A stretch of DNA of 64,000 nt, from positions 22,388,365 through 22,452,364 of the forward strand of contig NC_081141.1 of NCBI RefSeq assembly GCF_958295425.1. The letters run 5' to 3'. Under the pieces are notes generated by a model. It saw nothing but the letters and a program-made list of their open reading frames with translations, ran no database searches and was not told the DNA's origin. The DNA comes from Solea solea. Its lineage: Eukaryota; Chordata; Actinopteri; Pleuronectiformes; Soleidae. Below are positions 25,401 through 37,677 of this stretch, piece after piece; within the stretch, counting starts at the first letter, position 1, and the number at the start of each line of letters is the position of its first letter. The position numbers and the translations under genes are program-made.

Positions 25401-28400
25401 AAAGCAAATGACAAATATTTGTTTGTGTGTGTTTGTGCTGACTTTGGAGGAAGTGCAGGACCATCAGCACCAGTGTGTAGCTGCTCAGAGTTCCTCTGCT
25501 GGCATCGTTGATCAGCATGTGTTGTGCCCACTTCTTGATGACAAGTATCAGGGGTCGTATCCTGAGATCAGCTGAGAGAGAAAGTGTACACAAACACCAA
25601 CAGCTCAAAACAAGACTCCTTTTCCCTTTCTCTCAAGAACGGACTTCACTGGAATTAAAAGGTACAGTGTTTAAGCTTTAGCAGCATTCATTGGTGAATT
25701 TGCATGTTGCAGCTGAATATCATTCACCGCACTCTTCCCTTCAAAGTGTGTTAGAAGAACCTGTGTAGTCTTCAGTGATCAGGTGATTGTACACTTGTAA
25801 AAAAAAAAATAGCTTCCATTTTTGACTTATGAAAATCACTGTACACCCTTGACCTTTAAACCTTGAATTAAAAGTACAAATAAAATGTATAAAAGTACAT
25901 AATAATAAGCCAGTTAATTAAATAATAGTGAGCTGATGCACATGATTAGAAAATGCAAAAAGCTGGCTTGATTAGTCGTTCCTTTTAAGTAAATAAACGA
26001 AATAGGAACAGATGAATTTTAAATTCTTACAGCCACAGAAATCAGTGAAGCATTATTGTGACCCACCATAAGCGTAACTCCTCAGGAGGAATGTGTTTCT
26101 GATTCCCACCGTGTTGTTGATATTCAGATCAAACTCCAGATCACTAGAGAACAGAGAGGCATAGTAGAAGAGTTCCATGAAGACTCATCTCTGATTATCT
26201 TATGTTAAAAACAAAAGCTTCAAATCTGTGACTCGTGCTCCCACCTGTTTTTCTCTCTGAACTTGAGGATCGGCACTTTGGCTCTGATTAGCTGAGTCCT
26301 GTCTATATATGCTATAAATCAAAACAAGCATTTTTGAGATTCAAAATTAGTTTCAGTTTCATTTCACAAATACATGAATAACTCTTGTTAAAGCTGGGTA
26401 AAAAGCTCCACCTAGTGGAGGTTTTGAAAAGCATGAACACAACTAATAAAAGCACTAATTAAGAAGAATTCAATTTAGAGCTGCAACCAACGATTATTTT
26501 CATAATCCATTAATCTGTCAATTAATTTCTTGATTAATCAAATGTAAGAAAATATTGAAAAATGTTTCCAAATCTGGAAATGATGCCATTCTCAGATGTA
26601 TTGTTTTGTCCACAAACCAAAATGTTTCAGTTTTAAGTTTTTCTTTGTCAAATGGCACAATGGAATCAGAAAAGTCACATCTTATCTAAGAAGCTGAAAA
26701 AATCTGAAGGTTTGTTTGAATAATGAAAAAAAATAAAAAAATAAATCTCTAAAACTGAATAATCAATTAATTTAGTCATCGATTAATTGAATAATCATTG
26801 CAGCCCTAATCCAGTTAAATGGCTAAAAGGAAAACTGTGTTTAGCACGTTCAAAGCAAGAAAATAGACAAAAAGAACTACATATTGTATTTGTAACATAT
26901 TGTTTCATTACTCACAGAGTGAATTAAACAACCTTTGGAGGGCAGAGAGTGTATGAATGGTATCAGCTCTTTTCTGAAACAACCAAAAAAGTGTAGATGT
27001 TCAAGGGGAAGTGGGCATCTGTATGATTATGTACAACACACATATACAAAGAGATACTCACTTTTGCCTGGATGACCAGACACAGATCAGCGTCACTGCT
27101 CCGGCAGCCCAGTCCATTCATAGAGGACCCAGTCAAGTACAGCCGAGCCGCTGTAGGACACACACAACACAAATGTTTAAAAAGGAGCCACAGAAAGACA
27201 ATCAGAGCAAAGAGTGGCTGTTAATCGTCGTAAACACCTGTGTAGATGCGTCGTATGTCTTGCAGCAGTCGCGATCGGCATGATTCCTTCTTGGTCAAGT
27301 CAGATATCTGCTGCTGACAACGTTCAAACAGCTCCACCATCTGAGCGCTCAGCTGAGGGCACAAACACATGAACACACACACACAATCAGACGTATTGTA
27401 CGGTGTGTTAGCAGCAGAGTAGGACCAACTAAACACAGTACCTTGTCCTTTGCATAGATCATCATACAGTCGGGTCTTTGTGGGACAGTTATTGCCTCTG
27501 GGCGAGGATGGGAGTGTACGCTGGCATGAGGGCGGTCATAACCATCAAAGGTTGATCTTGAGGGCCTGGCAACAACTTCATCACGATACCGGGGCAGCGG
27601 CGGGGGTGTTCTTGGTCGGGGTGGGGAAAGACGTTGCCGTTTCACAACATGAGGACTGTATTCCTCATTCGGTCTCCTGAGAGAACGGTGACACATTAAA
27701 AAGCAACTTGTGGTGAGTTTAAAGAAACAGGCGAAATCATTCAACAGGGAATGATTCAGAGAAAGACATACTTGCGTCTGTTGGTCATAGTTACTGCATT
27801 AGGAGGGGGTAATGGTGGGGGCAATACTGGGGGTTGCCATTCGTATTGGGGTAATCTTTCTCGAATAGGACCCTTGAAGCTGTAAAAACACAAGTTCATG
27901 TTACACCACGGGACTGAAGAGTAAAGAAAATTATCATGTGACAAATCTTTGTCAAACCTAGGCTTACAAAAGTTATACAGACATTTTCATAGAATTTAAC
28001 CTAAACAGAAATTGCATGTACACATCAGACAGCAGTGGCTTTCTCTGGTCCTTTGATGAGAAATGTTCAAAGGACAATCGTCTTACTACTTAACATCAAT
28101 AGTGTCTAAATGAACAACGAACTAAGCAATGCTGATTGAAAAACTAATACAGAGCATATGCAGTTCCCATTAAACTTATTCTGTGTAAGACGGTTACCTC
28201 CAAGACAACTGGAGAGCGAGCCATACTTTTTTATCTCCCTTCCTACTTCAAAGCTACTTTTAGTTACTAGTGATGTGAATTTTTAGTTGTATATTCTAAA
28301 GCAGCAGCCTGTACTGAAGCCTGGACTGAGGGACATGTGTGCAGATTCCTAACACTTAACTTTGAATAAATCATGTTATCTACCATTTCACTCTTGTGAA

Positions 28401-29437
28401 ACAATTTCACCTTGAGACACTGAGATGCAGACTGTTGTGGCTGTATAACCTCTGCACAGCCACCTTGGGTCTGCTCCATGACCTTGGTTTCTATGGGAAC
28501 TGCCATTGGAGATTAAGCCAGCTGGGGGCTATCAGTGTCTTTTAGGAATGCAATTGTATTCTCAATGTCAATTTTATGATATTGCAAAAACAAAACTGGC
28601 TTTGGGTCCATGACAACATTACACAATAAGTCTTAGTTTCAGCTGTACTTGAATGAGTGGAGGGAAGAGCAAACTACAGGGACCAGCATCCCATGCATGC
28701 ATACCCATAATTCTGATGCCATGATTCTGAAGCAGATGCCAGTGTGGTGAGGTAGAACAGAGCATGGAAATAGTATCTTTTAAATCTGATGTGCGTAACC
28801 TATGAGGTTCCATCACTGACCTGGGAGTTCTTAAAAGTAATCTCAAAACATATTTATTGAGGGCTTTTAAGATGTTCTGTAGCACAGTGACACTTTACAT
28901 CTGTTCTTAACTGTACATTTTCAAATTTTAATTATTCTTATTTTATTAGTTTATTGGTTGTCCTTACTGTTTTATTGTGTATTTTACTCCTGCTAACTTA
29001 TGGGGGGCTTTTATTCTTTTAATAAGAAGCACTTTGAGTGCCTTGCAGATATTGAAAAGTGCTACACAAACAAACATCTATTGATTGATTGAAGGGAATA
29101 TTCTCAACACATGAGCAGACCGATCCTATTTTGATGATCACAATGAAATATTGATCCAATTTATCATTTTTCTTCCTTGTTTTTATTTATAGTAAGAGGC
29201 AAAATTGCATAGACTGAGAGAATAAATAAAAGTGAGGTTAGTGAAGCTGCTGATGATGGTGCTGCAGTGTCTTGGTCAGGCTCACCTGCTGACAGCAGCC
29301 ATGTTCTGGTAGTTGTGAGGGTAAAACCGGGCCACCGGGGCGGAGGGCGTGTACGGGCCCTGCGTGTGAGAGCCATGCGTGTACGATCCCTGCGTGTACG
29401 ATGTCCGGTCTCTCGGAGTAGCACTGCGGTGGAACAT
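22460..29437 (-). CDS. tent2: Terminal nucleotidyltransferase 2 (GLD2/PAPD4), 489 aa
   Basis: Fourteen coding exons: 29437-29286, 27879-27772, 27676-27442, 27352-27238, 27150-27062, 26973-26916, 26311-26245, 26143-26067, 25571-25443, 25360-25317, 24720-24584, 23385-23294, 23021-22942, 22546-22460 (TAA). The sum is 1470 nt and all phases agree; human TENT2 is about 484 aa. The enzyme adds AMP to mRNA 3' ends in the cytoplasm and monoadenylates some miRNAs (family knowledge). The catalytic core is visible: LYLTGSSMNGLG followed by SSDADLCLV, with predicted catalytic D223 and D225, and third Asp D280 in LEFDLN. The PAP-associated part has LILVIKKWA, NDASRGTLSSYTLVLMVLH and LLLGFLKYYARDF. The N-terminus is Pro/Tyr-rich and probably disordered; the C-terminus has KDLNSIIPVRA. 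The linker between LCLV and RADTIHTL is shorter than in human. Confidence 0.93.
23735..24020 (+). repeat. Repeat family A copy in a tent2 intron
   Basis: Near-full copy with GTTTGGTCCATAAAATGTCAG, CAAACCTGGAAATGATGATG, GTCCACAAACCAAAATGATT and ATATGGAGCAAAGAAACCAG, ending AATTTGCACATTGATT. It lies inside the 1.2-kb intron 23386-24583, which otherwise shows nothing recognisable. Confidence 0.6.
25653..25860 (+). repeat. Short interspersed element (family E) in a tent2 intron
   Basis: Begins AAAAGGTACAGTGTTTAAG and contains TGGTGAATTTGCATGTTGC and CAGCTGAATATCATTCACC; ends near GACCTTTAAACC. The reverse copy at 9905-9996 shares these blocks in the same order. The flanking termini suggest a MITE. 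Confidence 0.5.
26478..26813 (+). repeat. Full-length copy of repeat family A in a tent2 intron
   Basis: Runs from AGAGCTGCAACCAACGATT to AATCATTGCAGCCCT. The ends are inverted (GCTGCAA/TTGCAGC) and the interior carries the shared family blocks. It fills most of intron 26312-26915. Confidence 0.65.
27880..29285. other. tent2 intron 1 (coding) with a LINE 3'-tail remnant
   Basis: This 1.4-kb intron carries at about 28790-29093 (+) a tail resembling teleost L2/CR1-like LINE 3' ends: a truncated coding remnant (CTGGGAGTTCTTAAAAG), a T-rich stretch, AAGCACTTTGAGTGCC, GAAAAGTGCTACACAAAC and terminal ATTGATTGATTGA. It has no intact reverse transcriptase. Confidence 0.5.
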
Positions 29438-29472
29438 GCTGGGGGTCCTCGCGGAGATACGTCATCAACTCA

Positions 29473-29930
29473 GCTGAGTGAAAACAAAAGTACGACATTA
29501 ACAACCAAAAAGCACCGGAACAAAAAAAGGTGAGACTCACACAAGCTCCAGAGATTTTCACAAACTGCGAGTGGCCACGAAAAGTTTTGTCGCGAAAAAA
29601 CAACAACAGCTGCGCGTGAAACAGATTGTGTAGCTAATTAGCAAAGTTAGCTCGTGTTAACTTGGCAGTCTTTTCAAACCTATTACTAACACATGTATGG
29701 TATGACGTGGGGTTTTGTATGGGGTTTTTAAGTGAGGACTATATCTGTGGAAATGTGTCGCTAAACGCTGTTCACTCATAAAATGAACCTACACTCTTTC
29801 ACTTACCAAATTTCATGTCACATGTAAACAAAACTGAAGCCGCTGCCAGTAAGAAGATAACTTCCTGCTGCGTGCGCGCTTCCGCGTGGATGCCGTGACG
29901 TAATGGACTTTTCTTAAAGGCGCCGTAGCT
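29473..29930 (-). promoter_or_regulatory. tent2: tent2 promoter and 5' noncoding exon region
   Basis: The coding exon starts after an acceptor at 29474-29475, leaving a 36-nt leader before the ATG. Two upstream splice donors on the minus strand could end noncoding first exons: GTGAGT after 29541 and GTAAGTG after 29807. The 29850-29930 stretch is CpG-rich and includes a CRE-like TGACGTAA at 29896-29903. No TATA box is evident. The transcription start cannot be fixed from sequence alone. Confidence 0.45.
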
Positions 29931-30895
29931 GTGCGCTTATTAAAGGGATAATCTACCAAAAAATGATAACGGACGGATTTAGTGCAGAGCTTCCCAAACA
30001 CAATTTAGCAAACAAACGTCTGAGGCCTTCAGTAATATTTGTACATTAGCAACAATTTAGCACAGGCTGACACGGTATATAGTAGACTTAAAACTTGAAA
30101 GTTAAAAGTATTTCTTAAAATCAGTCATACGTATTTTACAGCAATTTAAAAGTTAACTACAAAACTGTAAAATTAAAAACATACCTATTTATGTTTAATG
30201 GCCCATCTGCAGTACCGTCACGGCCCCTCACACTTTGGGAATCGCTGCACGAATCCATTATCTTTTGGATATTGTGGAACACTCGTGATTGTGTGCACAC
30301 TCTTTGTTTGAGGCAATGTTGGATACCCAAATGAGATTCATTTGAATGATATCTTACAGCTGTAAATCTGATAAGGCCTTTTAGCAGTAAAATCTCCAGG
30401 GCAGCTTCAGGATTTATCACATCAGTCTATCACGACTGTTCAGCTGACAGACTAAACTGTCAAACAGACCTTTTCCTTGTAAATGTAAATGTGACAGACA
30501 AGTTCTATTTCAAGTTTTTTCTCTCTTCATCTTCACGACTTGTCCACACTTTTCTTGACAATTTTTATGTTACCATGGTAGCTTTGTGAGTTCTGTGGTG
30601 TAGGCTGTGTGATGCAACAGTAGGCTGCAAATAAAGATGCAACATTATCTAGAGACATTCAGCTTATACCTTCAACTCCTGTGTCCTCTCAGAACAAATT
30701 GTTGTTTTGGTCTTAAATGGTCCTAATCCATTAAACGGAAGCATATTATATATTAGATGATACTTTCCTTTAATAGATTCTTACAATAAGGTTCAGAATT
30801 AGATATTATCCCCAAATCCATTTTGCTGAGCTCATAAGACACTGAAACAAACAAAACAGCACATGCAGACTCATAATAACAATATGATACAGGCA

Positions 30896-31020
30896 AGGAT
30901 GGATTACTGAACGGGCCTACCCAGCCCAGGGACCCAAGGGCTCAGGGGCCCCTGAATATCTGTACTGTGTGTCATTGTGTACGTCACAGGAGAGCTTATT
31001 ACGACAAACGCCCTGTATCT
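30896..31020 (+). repeat. Interspersed repeat, copy also near 7720-7790
   Basis: GGATTACTGAACGGGCCTACC and AGGGCTCAGGGGCCCCTGAA recur as GGTTACTGAACAGGCCTAGG and AGGGCTCAGGGAGCCCTGAA at 7724-7780. Element type is not known to me. Confidence 0.45.
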
Positions 31021-31241
31021 GTCCCAGGATACAGGCCCAGAAGATGACCAAAAATCATCTGTTCTTTTTTGCTCATTGGCTGCCAAAATAATACATCTGT
31101 GAATGAACTTGATTATAATAAAAGACGCCAGTCCACATAACAACAGAATAGCCTTTTTTTTCCCCTCTGTGAGCACACAACTTCTCAGATAAAAAGTTCC
31201 TGTAAAAGCACCAAACATCAGCAGGTCCCCTGAGCATCGAG

Positions 31242-31275
31242 TGACGTCACTGCGGAGGACGGTGTCGTGACGTAG
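31242..31275. promoter_or_regulatory. Palindromic CRE plus half-matching CRE upstream of homer1
   Basis: TGACGTCA at 31242-31249 is a perfect CREB/ATF palindrome, and TGACGTAG follows at 31268-31275. They lie about 0.94 kb upstream of the homer1 start codon, in the divergent tent2/homer1 interval. Mammalian Homer1 is an activity-induced gene with CRE-dependent control (established). Function here is inference. Confidence 0.5.
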
Positions 31276-31575
31276 GCAGTTCAATACTGTCACTGATCTG
31301 AGTGGGAGGACAAGCGGATGCATTTGCCAGATGTGGAGTACACAGGAATCTGTGTGGATCAATAAAGCGCATACACACACACACAGCTTCAGCTTTAGAA
31401 GCTGCAGAATAACTGAATATAGAGTGTCACGTGATTTATTAAAAACATGCATTAACTCATTTTGCAGAGGATTTAAGGTTTTAATCCAAGAGCGTGGTTA
31501 TTGTGGAAATAATAGATGTGAAATAGCAGCAGACTGGGCGAGAGTGGGGGTGTATCCTGTGTGAACCCACGGTAA

Positions 31576-32187
31576 TGAGAGAGAGAGAGAGCGAGAGAGA
31601 GAGAGAGAGAGGTGGACAGTGTGATGCTGTGCATAATCTGCTGCCTAAATGAGGCTTTTTCTTCTTCCCCACTCCAGGCAGCAGGACTTCTCCACCCTTT
31701 CAGTCAGGAGCTGTCATTTTGCGCGCCCTGTTTTGGTCGCGCGTCAAACCTCCATTGGACTCGGTGCTGGATCTCCCACAGAGCTGCTGCCGCTGCTGCC
31801 GCTGCTGCTGCTGCTGCTGCTCCATCATCACCAAACGCCCAACACCAGCGCAGCAGAGGAAGAGGCGGAGGAGGAGCAGGGAGGAGGAGGCTCAGTGATC
31901 ACCCGTGCCATGTGCACCGCGACATATATGTGTGAATTCATGCGGTGACAGACAGCAGCAGGGAGGAATGGAGCAGTGGTCATCATTGCATTCCTGAAGA
32001 CGCACCACCGTGACGGCGATAACGCGGAGAAGACCTTCAGAAGATCTGTCCACGCAGCAGCAGCCAATCCGAGAGAGACATTGCATTTTTTTTTTTTTTT
32101 TTTTTTTTAATTAACCGAGAGGGGAAAAAAATCAGTTGGAATCAGTGGTCAATTAAGTGTCGCCTCCATGTCAGCCACAACAATGGG
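31576..32187 (+). other. homer1: Presumed homer1 5' leader, with triplet repeat, poly(T) and upstream open frames
   Basis: The coding start at 32183 is preceded by GC-rich sequence with a GA repeat (31576-31611), a CTG/CCG repeat (31783-31821) and 23 T residues (32086-32108). Two overlapping upstream open frames begin at ATG 31624 (stop near 31935) and ATG 31649 (stop near 31948). Read through the triplet repeat, the first gives an Ala tract and the second a Leu tract. Another ATG at 32168 is in frame with the main start but in a weak context. The leader's 5' boundary, and whether the poly(T) is part of an acceptor, cannot be settled here. Confidence 0.5.
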
Positions 32188-35100
32188 GTAAGTGTGATCA
32201 TTATTATTATTATTACATCACGTAAAAGGCTCATGACTGAGCTCCATCCTCTTCATCTCTGTATTCATGTCAGCTGCGACCGCCTCAGCATATGAACTTC
32301 TCTGCCATGGAAACCACAGCATGCATCACAAAATGATGTAGCCATATGTGTCTGTCCAAGACACAGAATGGAGGAGTCGAATGTTGCAATGATTTAATAT
32401 TAAAATAATAGAAACAGCTCAGACGTCAGTAAACCACATACAAACATAATCCTGCTATAATCTACAAAGAAAATAACTAAAGGATATATTACATATAGTA
32501 TTTATTATTTTTGCAAGGACGGTGCACAATTAAATGTAGTTGTGCCAGAGTTAGCTTGCTGCTAATTTGCATCAGTTGTCCCTGAGCAGGTATATGAGAT
32601 TACAAAATAAAAAAAAATAAAAAAATAACAGTTCAATAACAACTTATACAGTCTAGAAGCAACAATTAATATGAATTAGCATGTATTTTACAATAGAACA
32701 GATACAATAAAAAGCGTGTAAATTAACACACTATACTAAAATAGCACAAACATGACTGCACTAGTGAGGGTCAGAACTAATACTAGTGATTAACAGGCTG
32801 TTTCACGTGTGGCTGAGTAGTGATCTTTCCAAGGCCTCGACGGGTTAACACATGAAAACAACACATTCTAAAGGCTCTTAGATAAACTAACTCATTCCTC
32901 TGCTCTGATGGTAAAACAGAAGCACAAATACAAATGCTCTTGCTGCCGTTATCAAACCTTTACCTTCCACAGAGTGGGACTTTTTTGTGGGGTGGGGGCG
33001 GCGGGGGTTGTGCTCAGGAAAGTTTACATTTAAATTCTACAGTTTCTTATTTATCTGTACAGCAGCGAGAGTGCTAAATATAGCAGTAGACGCTGGTCTT
33101 TCTGTGTCACTGTTCACTCCCCTATTGAGCTCTTGAGCACCGTTATCACCAACGTTAAAATACAGTGGTGTTAATAGACCGAGCAGCTACAGACTTTTCA
33201 CAGGAGGCAGATTTATTCCCAATAAAATAATTTGCTCTCTCATCATTCTCCTCTTCCTCACATATACTTCACACACTGGTGTAGTGACATTAGATTAAGA
33301 TGGAGCGAGAGATAAGGGGAATCTAATTTTGTTGTTGTTTCGTTTTCTACGCACTCTGTTCAAAATTCCTCAGCTCCACTCCGATCCCATAAAGTAGAAC
33401 AGTATTTCTGATTTTTCTCCAAGTACCACCAGAGGAAGCTCACGTCCCACTGGTGGTACACGTACCACACTTTGACAACCATGGTGTTAGACAGTTATGC
33501 AAGTCAGGAAGAAGCTGCATCTCCTCTCAAATGTTTCACGGTGCTCCGATCTCCCACACACATTCGGTCGCATGTCTTGTTTTAGAGAAGCTTTGGGATC
33601 CACACAAAGTGCAAAGACAGGATAATGACAACAATTACGATGGCTTAGCACGACAGAAAGTGGCAGCTGTCTCTATGGCAGCAAAGTGACCACTGCCGTA
33701 CACATCCTCAACAACCAACAGACACCCATCAGTGAAATCTCTCACTCTCTCTCTCTCTACTGCGCCGTGCTGCTCATTTGCATGTCGCCTAACCCTGAGC
33801 TCAGCGGTCCGTTTCCCCCACCAAGCCTGCCGTTCATTAACAGCTGTCTCCTGCAGTTCATTGTGATTAATTGCACAGCAGGAGGTTAACAATATGGCGC
33901 GATTTCGAGGCATTGGCCAAAACTCCTGCATTAAGTATTTACAGTGCACTAGAGGCTTTCCAGGCGCCCACTCTGCCCTCCCACAGTGTGGGCAGCACAT
34001 ATCATTCAGCAGGCTCCCACTCAGCCTCAGCTCTCCACTGGGCTCTGCCACGCTGGTGACTAACTCACTGTTATGCAACTCACTCAGTGACTCAATAAAA
34101 ATGTAAACTGTGAGTGGAAGCACAATGCTGCCGTTAGAGTCGAAGTATGTGTGCGTCCAGATGGGATGAGCGTGTGTGCACATACAGCAGGTGTGGATCC
34201 GTTATCGACACACTGATAGAGTCATATTTCACTTCCGGTTCTCATGGCTCAATATCAAGCCACCGAATGCTCTGATGGTAATGACACGGAGGAGAGCATT
34301 AGTGTTGGATGAGAACTGGAGATGCCTCTGGTGTGCTCTCACTTTCCCTGGGCAAATGCAATCAATGCTCACACAGACTCCGTTTCTTTCTCGGTTTCAG
34401 TCCTCGCTTGTCTGTGTGGGTGTGTGAGAGAGAGAGAGAGAGTGAGAAAGAGAGAGAAAGGGTTTATAGGCGCATCTCAGGTCATCCAAAGCCACTCCCA
34501 GTAGACTGTGGCAACAGGGAACTCTCTGGTTTAATGACTTCACCCCCCCTTAAATAAGATGTACTTGCCGTCAGCCTTTCATCTGTCTAATTAATGAAGA
34601 ACTGTGAAAACAAAAGGAAGGACAACTTCAAGAGAGGTAGAGGTGGAGGTGGAGGTGGCACAGCGAAGAAGGATCCCATGAACCGTGGACTTTTTCATTA
34701 TGCTTCTGTTTCACTGTCAGTGTTTGCAGCGAGAGGAGCAGCTGTGTGGTTTGAGGCGACACACTGAAGTAGAAAAGTGTGGGATACACACTGTGTTTCT
34801 TCTTGTATGGGTATCTTTGTGAGGGCCAAAAAACTTATCAACCTAAGGGAGTAAGGGCATTTTGGCTGGTCCTCAGATTAAGACCTGCTTTTAGGGTTAG
34901 GGTTAGGGTTAGAATTAGGTTTAGGTTATGGTTAGTTTAAGCTTTAGTTGTGATGGTTAAGATTAGGGTAAGGGGCAAACATGTGTGTCTGTGTTACCTC
35001 TGTATGACCTTTTCTCGCATACAACACTGACCTTGTCGGGACCCTTAATCCTCCTGGAGACCAAAACCTGGTCTTAACGAGGCAGAACCTTTACCGTAAC

Positions 35101-37634
35101 ACTTTGTTTAGGCTGTTCAAATGAATGGAAGTCGATGCAGCATCGAATAGCTGTGCAAACGTGTGTGTGTGTGTGTGTGTGTGAAATAATAAAATAAAAT
35201 GACCAGATAACAAATCTTAGATGCATGTGTGAAAATAGTATTATAAAGATTTTGCGTTTGTGTAATTTGTGTGTACTAATCCTTTAATACACACCATAAC
35301 TAGTCAATCCACCTTTAGTGGCACCATTTTCTATGTTAGTAATATTATATTATATTATATTATATTATATTATATTATATCATATTATTTTATATTATAT
35401 TATATTTGTATTGTATTGTATTGTATTGTACAGTATATTATCAGTCAGTCTCACTCACTGTTTCACAGTGTATCATTCTTCATTCTTTTTCTATAAAACC
35501 AGCCATAGTTCGTGCCTGTGCAGCAGAGACTTTAGTGTTCCCCACCGGCTCCATCTTCTTCTGCTGGGAGATGGGCGGATTCATCAGCGCTCCACCGTCT
35601 CCTACATTCATCACCTCCTCCACGTTCTCCTCATCTCACCCTCCTCCTCCTCTCACTTCCCTCTCCCTCTCGCCCTCTCTCTCTCTCTCATGCTGCCTGC
35701 TCTTGCTCTTGCTCTCTGTTTTAACGTTCCCCTTCCATCAGCTGCCCTCGTGTCACGCAGAACACTCTGAATACTCAGCATCTCCTCCTCGTCTCCTCCT
35801 CTTCACTCTTACGTTTTAGCTTTTACTCATCCATTTCCTCTGATGATAGTCCTCGTGTAATGGGGCGGTCAGCACATTCACACCCTTCTTACTTTCTTTC
35901 TTTCTTTCTTTCTTGGTAGGTCGACGTATTTGGACTTGTCTCAGTACTGTGCAAAAGTCTTATGGCACCACCAACTTTGTTGTTTTTGTGTCAGTCAAAT
36001 TCTGTGATCATTGGCATTTGGATTAGAACGATGTGGCTGAAAGTTGGTCTTGTATATTAGCAAACTGTCAATGAGTTTAACCCATACAACAAGTGTATGT
36101 AATGTTTGTAATGTCCTGGTGAAGTAGACCCTTTTTACAGCAGACATGAAGTAGTAGGACACAAACCAGTAACATTATTTATGGTTCCGCTCCAGGCTTA
36201 AGTGAGCCAGAGTTGTGCTATTGTTTAAGTATAAGGGAAGGTCACACTAAATACTTTTCTACTTTTTCCTAAAAAAAAAAGTGTTATTTTAAAACTGCAA
36301 ACATTTCCCATATTTTCTGGATGTGTCCCAATGAAGTGATTGAGAAACAGTTATACTGTATTGTCATTATAGCATTGCTAAAACAACAAATATAATGGTG
36401 GCATGAGACTTTTGCACATTTTTGCACTGACTGTTTAAAAAGAGTCTAATAAGTGTCTTAACTTTCATGTTGGCCTTTAAGTTGAGAAAATGTACATGAT
36501 AATTAGAAGAAAGCAGCATCCCATCGGTTTTTGTGCTGTATTGTGTCACAAATTCAGGCCGATTTTCATGCGATTTGGTCGTGACCAACACATTTCCAGT
36601 GTCAGACTTGATTATGAACATCTGGAATGATGCATGAAACGTGTAGCGTAATGTAACTGAAGAACAGAGATTTGACATCTGGGACATACTGCTACACCCC
36701 AGCGAGAAGTCTAGCATGTTAGCATTTTTTTCTATTTCCCTGCCGAGTCTGACGTCTCCTATGACGTGCACCTGGACGTTGACCAATAGGATAACGGAGT
36801 GCTCTGATGCTGTCGTGGGATGCTGCTACTGTTAGCATGGAAGAACGTTTCATTGAGCTTTGGCAACAGAACCCTTGTCTCTTTGGCACCACGGTAGCTC
36901 AGTGGTTGACATGGTGACCATCGTGAAAGATAAAAATATCGTAGGAGTAGATACAGTTTTTTTTTTTTTTTGCAAGTGGTGGGCGTCATTTCTGGATCGG
37001 ACTTCTTGGCACAGGCCTTCATGTAAAAAATCAAAGTGCCAAAAAGTTGCTGTTGTTTTTTTTTTTTACACACTCACACGAATCAAGGAGCTCTAAAAAT
37101 GTGCCACAGCTCCATCATATTATGTAATGCATGAAGAGATGCCTGTTGCCAAGAGGCTATTGCACAGATCATCGAGACAGAGGCCATGCTTGTGTGTGTG
37201 ATGTGTGCTCAAAAATGACTCACAGTTCTGCCACTTACACTGCTGTCCATGATTATGATAATTCACACACACACACACACACACACACGCAGCACTACAA
37301 GCGGCTTTGTGGAATGGCGTTAATCATCCCAGATTCAGATTCTCTCTCTCTCTGCTCTCTGACTTCCCATACTCGTCACATTCCCTATCATTCTTCCTCT
37401 CTTCCTGCCAAACTTCTCTCTCTGTCTTCCTATTTTACTTTCTTTCTTTTTCTTTCTTTCCCAGTCTTGGCTAATCACACTCAGGAGGGGTGCTGCTGCT
37501 GAATTTTAATATTAATTTATACAGCAGGCCTTTGATGTACCCCATCACCCCCTCAGTGCAGTGTAAGCACTTCTCTATCTCCTGCTCTGCCAGCACTGCC
37601 AGCCCAGAATATCTCCCTCTGCACCCTGTGCTTT

Positions 37635-37677
<43 letters not shown>

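Noticed and set aside
30904..31452. 182-codon open frame on the minus strand between tent2 and homer1
   Set aside because: It spans a repeat copy and the CRE region, has no recognisable domain and starts without support from splicing or context.
32168..32182. In-frame ATG 15 bases before the homer1 start
   Set aside because: Weak context (T at -3), and the MGEQ start matches the family; it could still be used occasionally.
33635..34183. 182-codon open frame on the minus strand in homer1 intron 1
   Set aside because: No protein similarity that I recognise; the stretch looks like noncoding conserved sequence.
34890..34912. TTAGGG units suggesting an interstitial telomere
   Set aside because: Only three units, and they belong to the family D repeat found elsewhere in teleosts.
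36367..36786. 139-codon minus-strand open frame
   Set aside because: Low-complexity intronic sequence without domain motifs, near transposon remnants.
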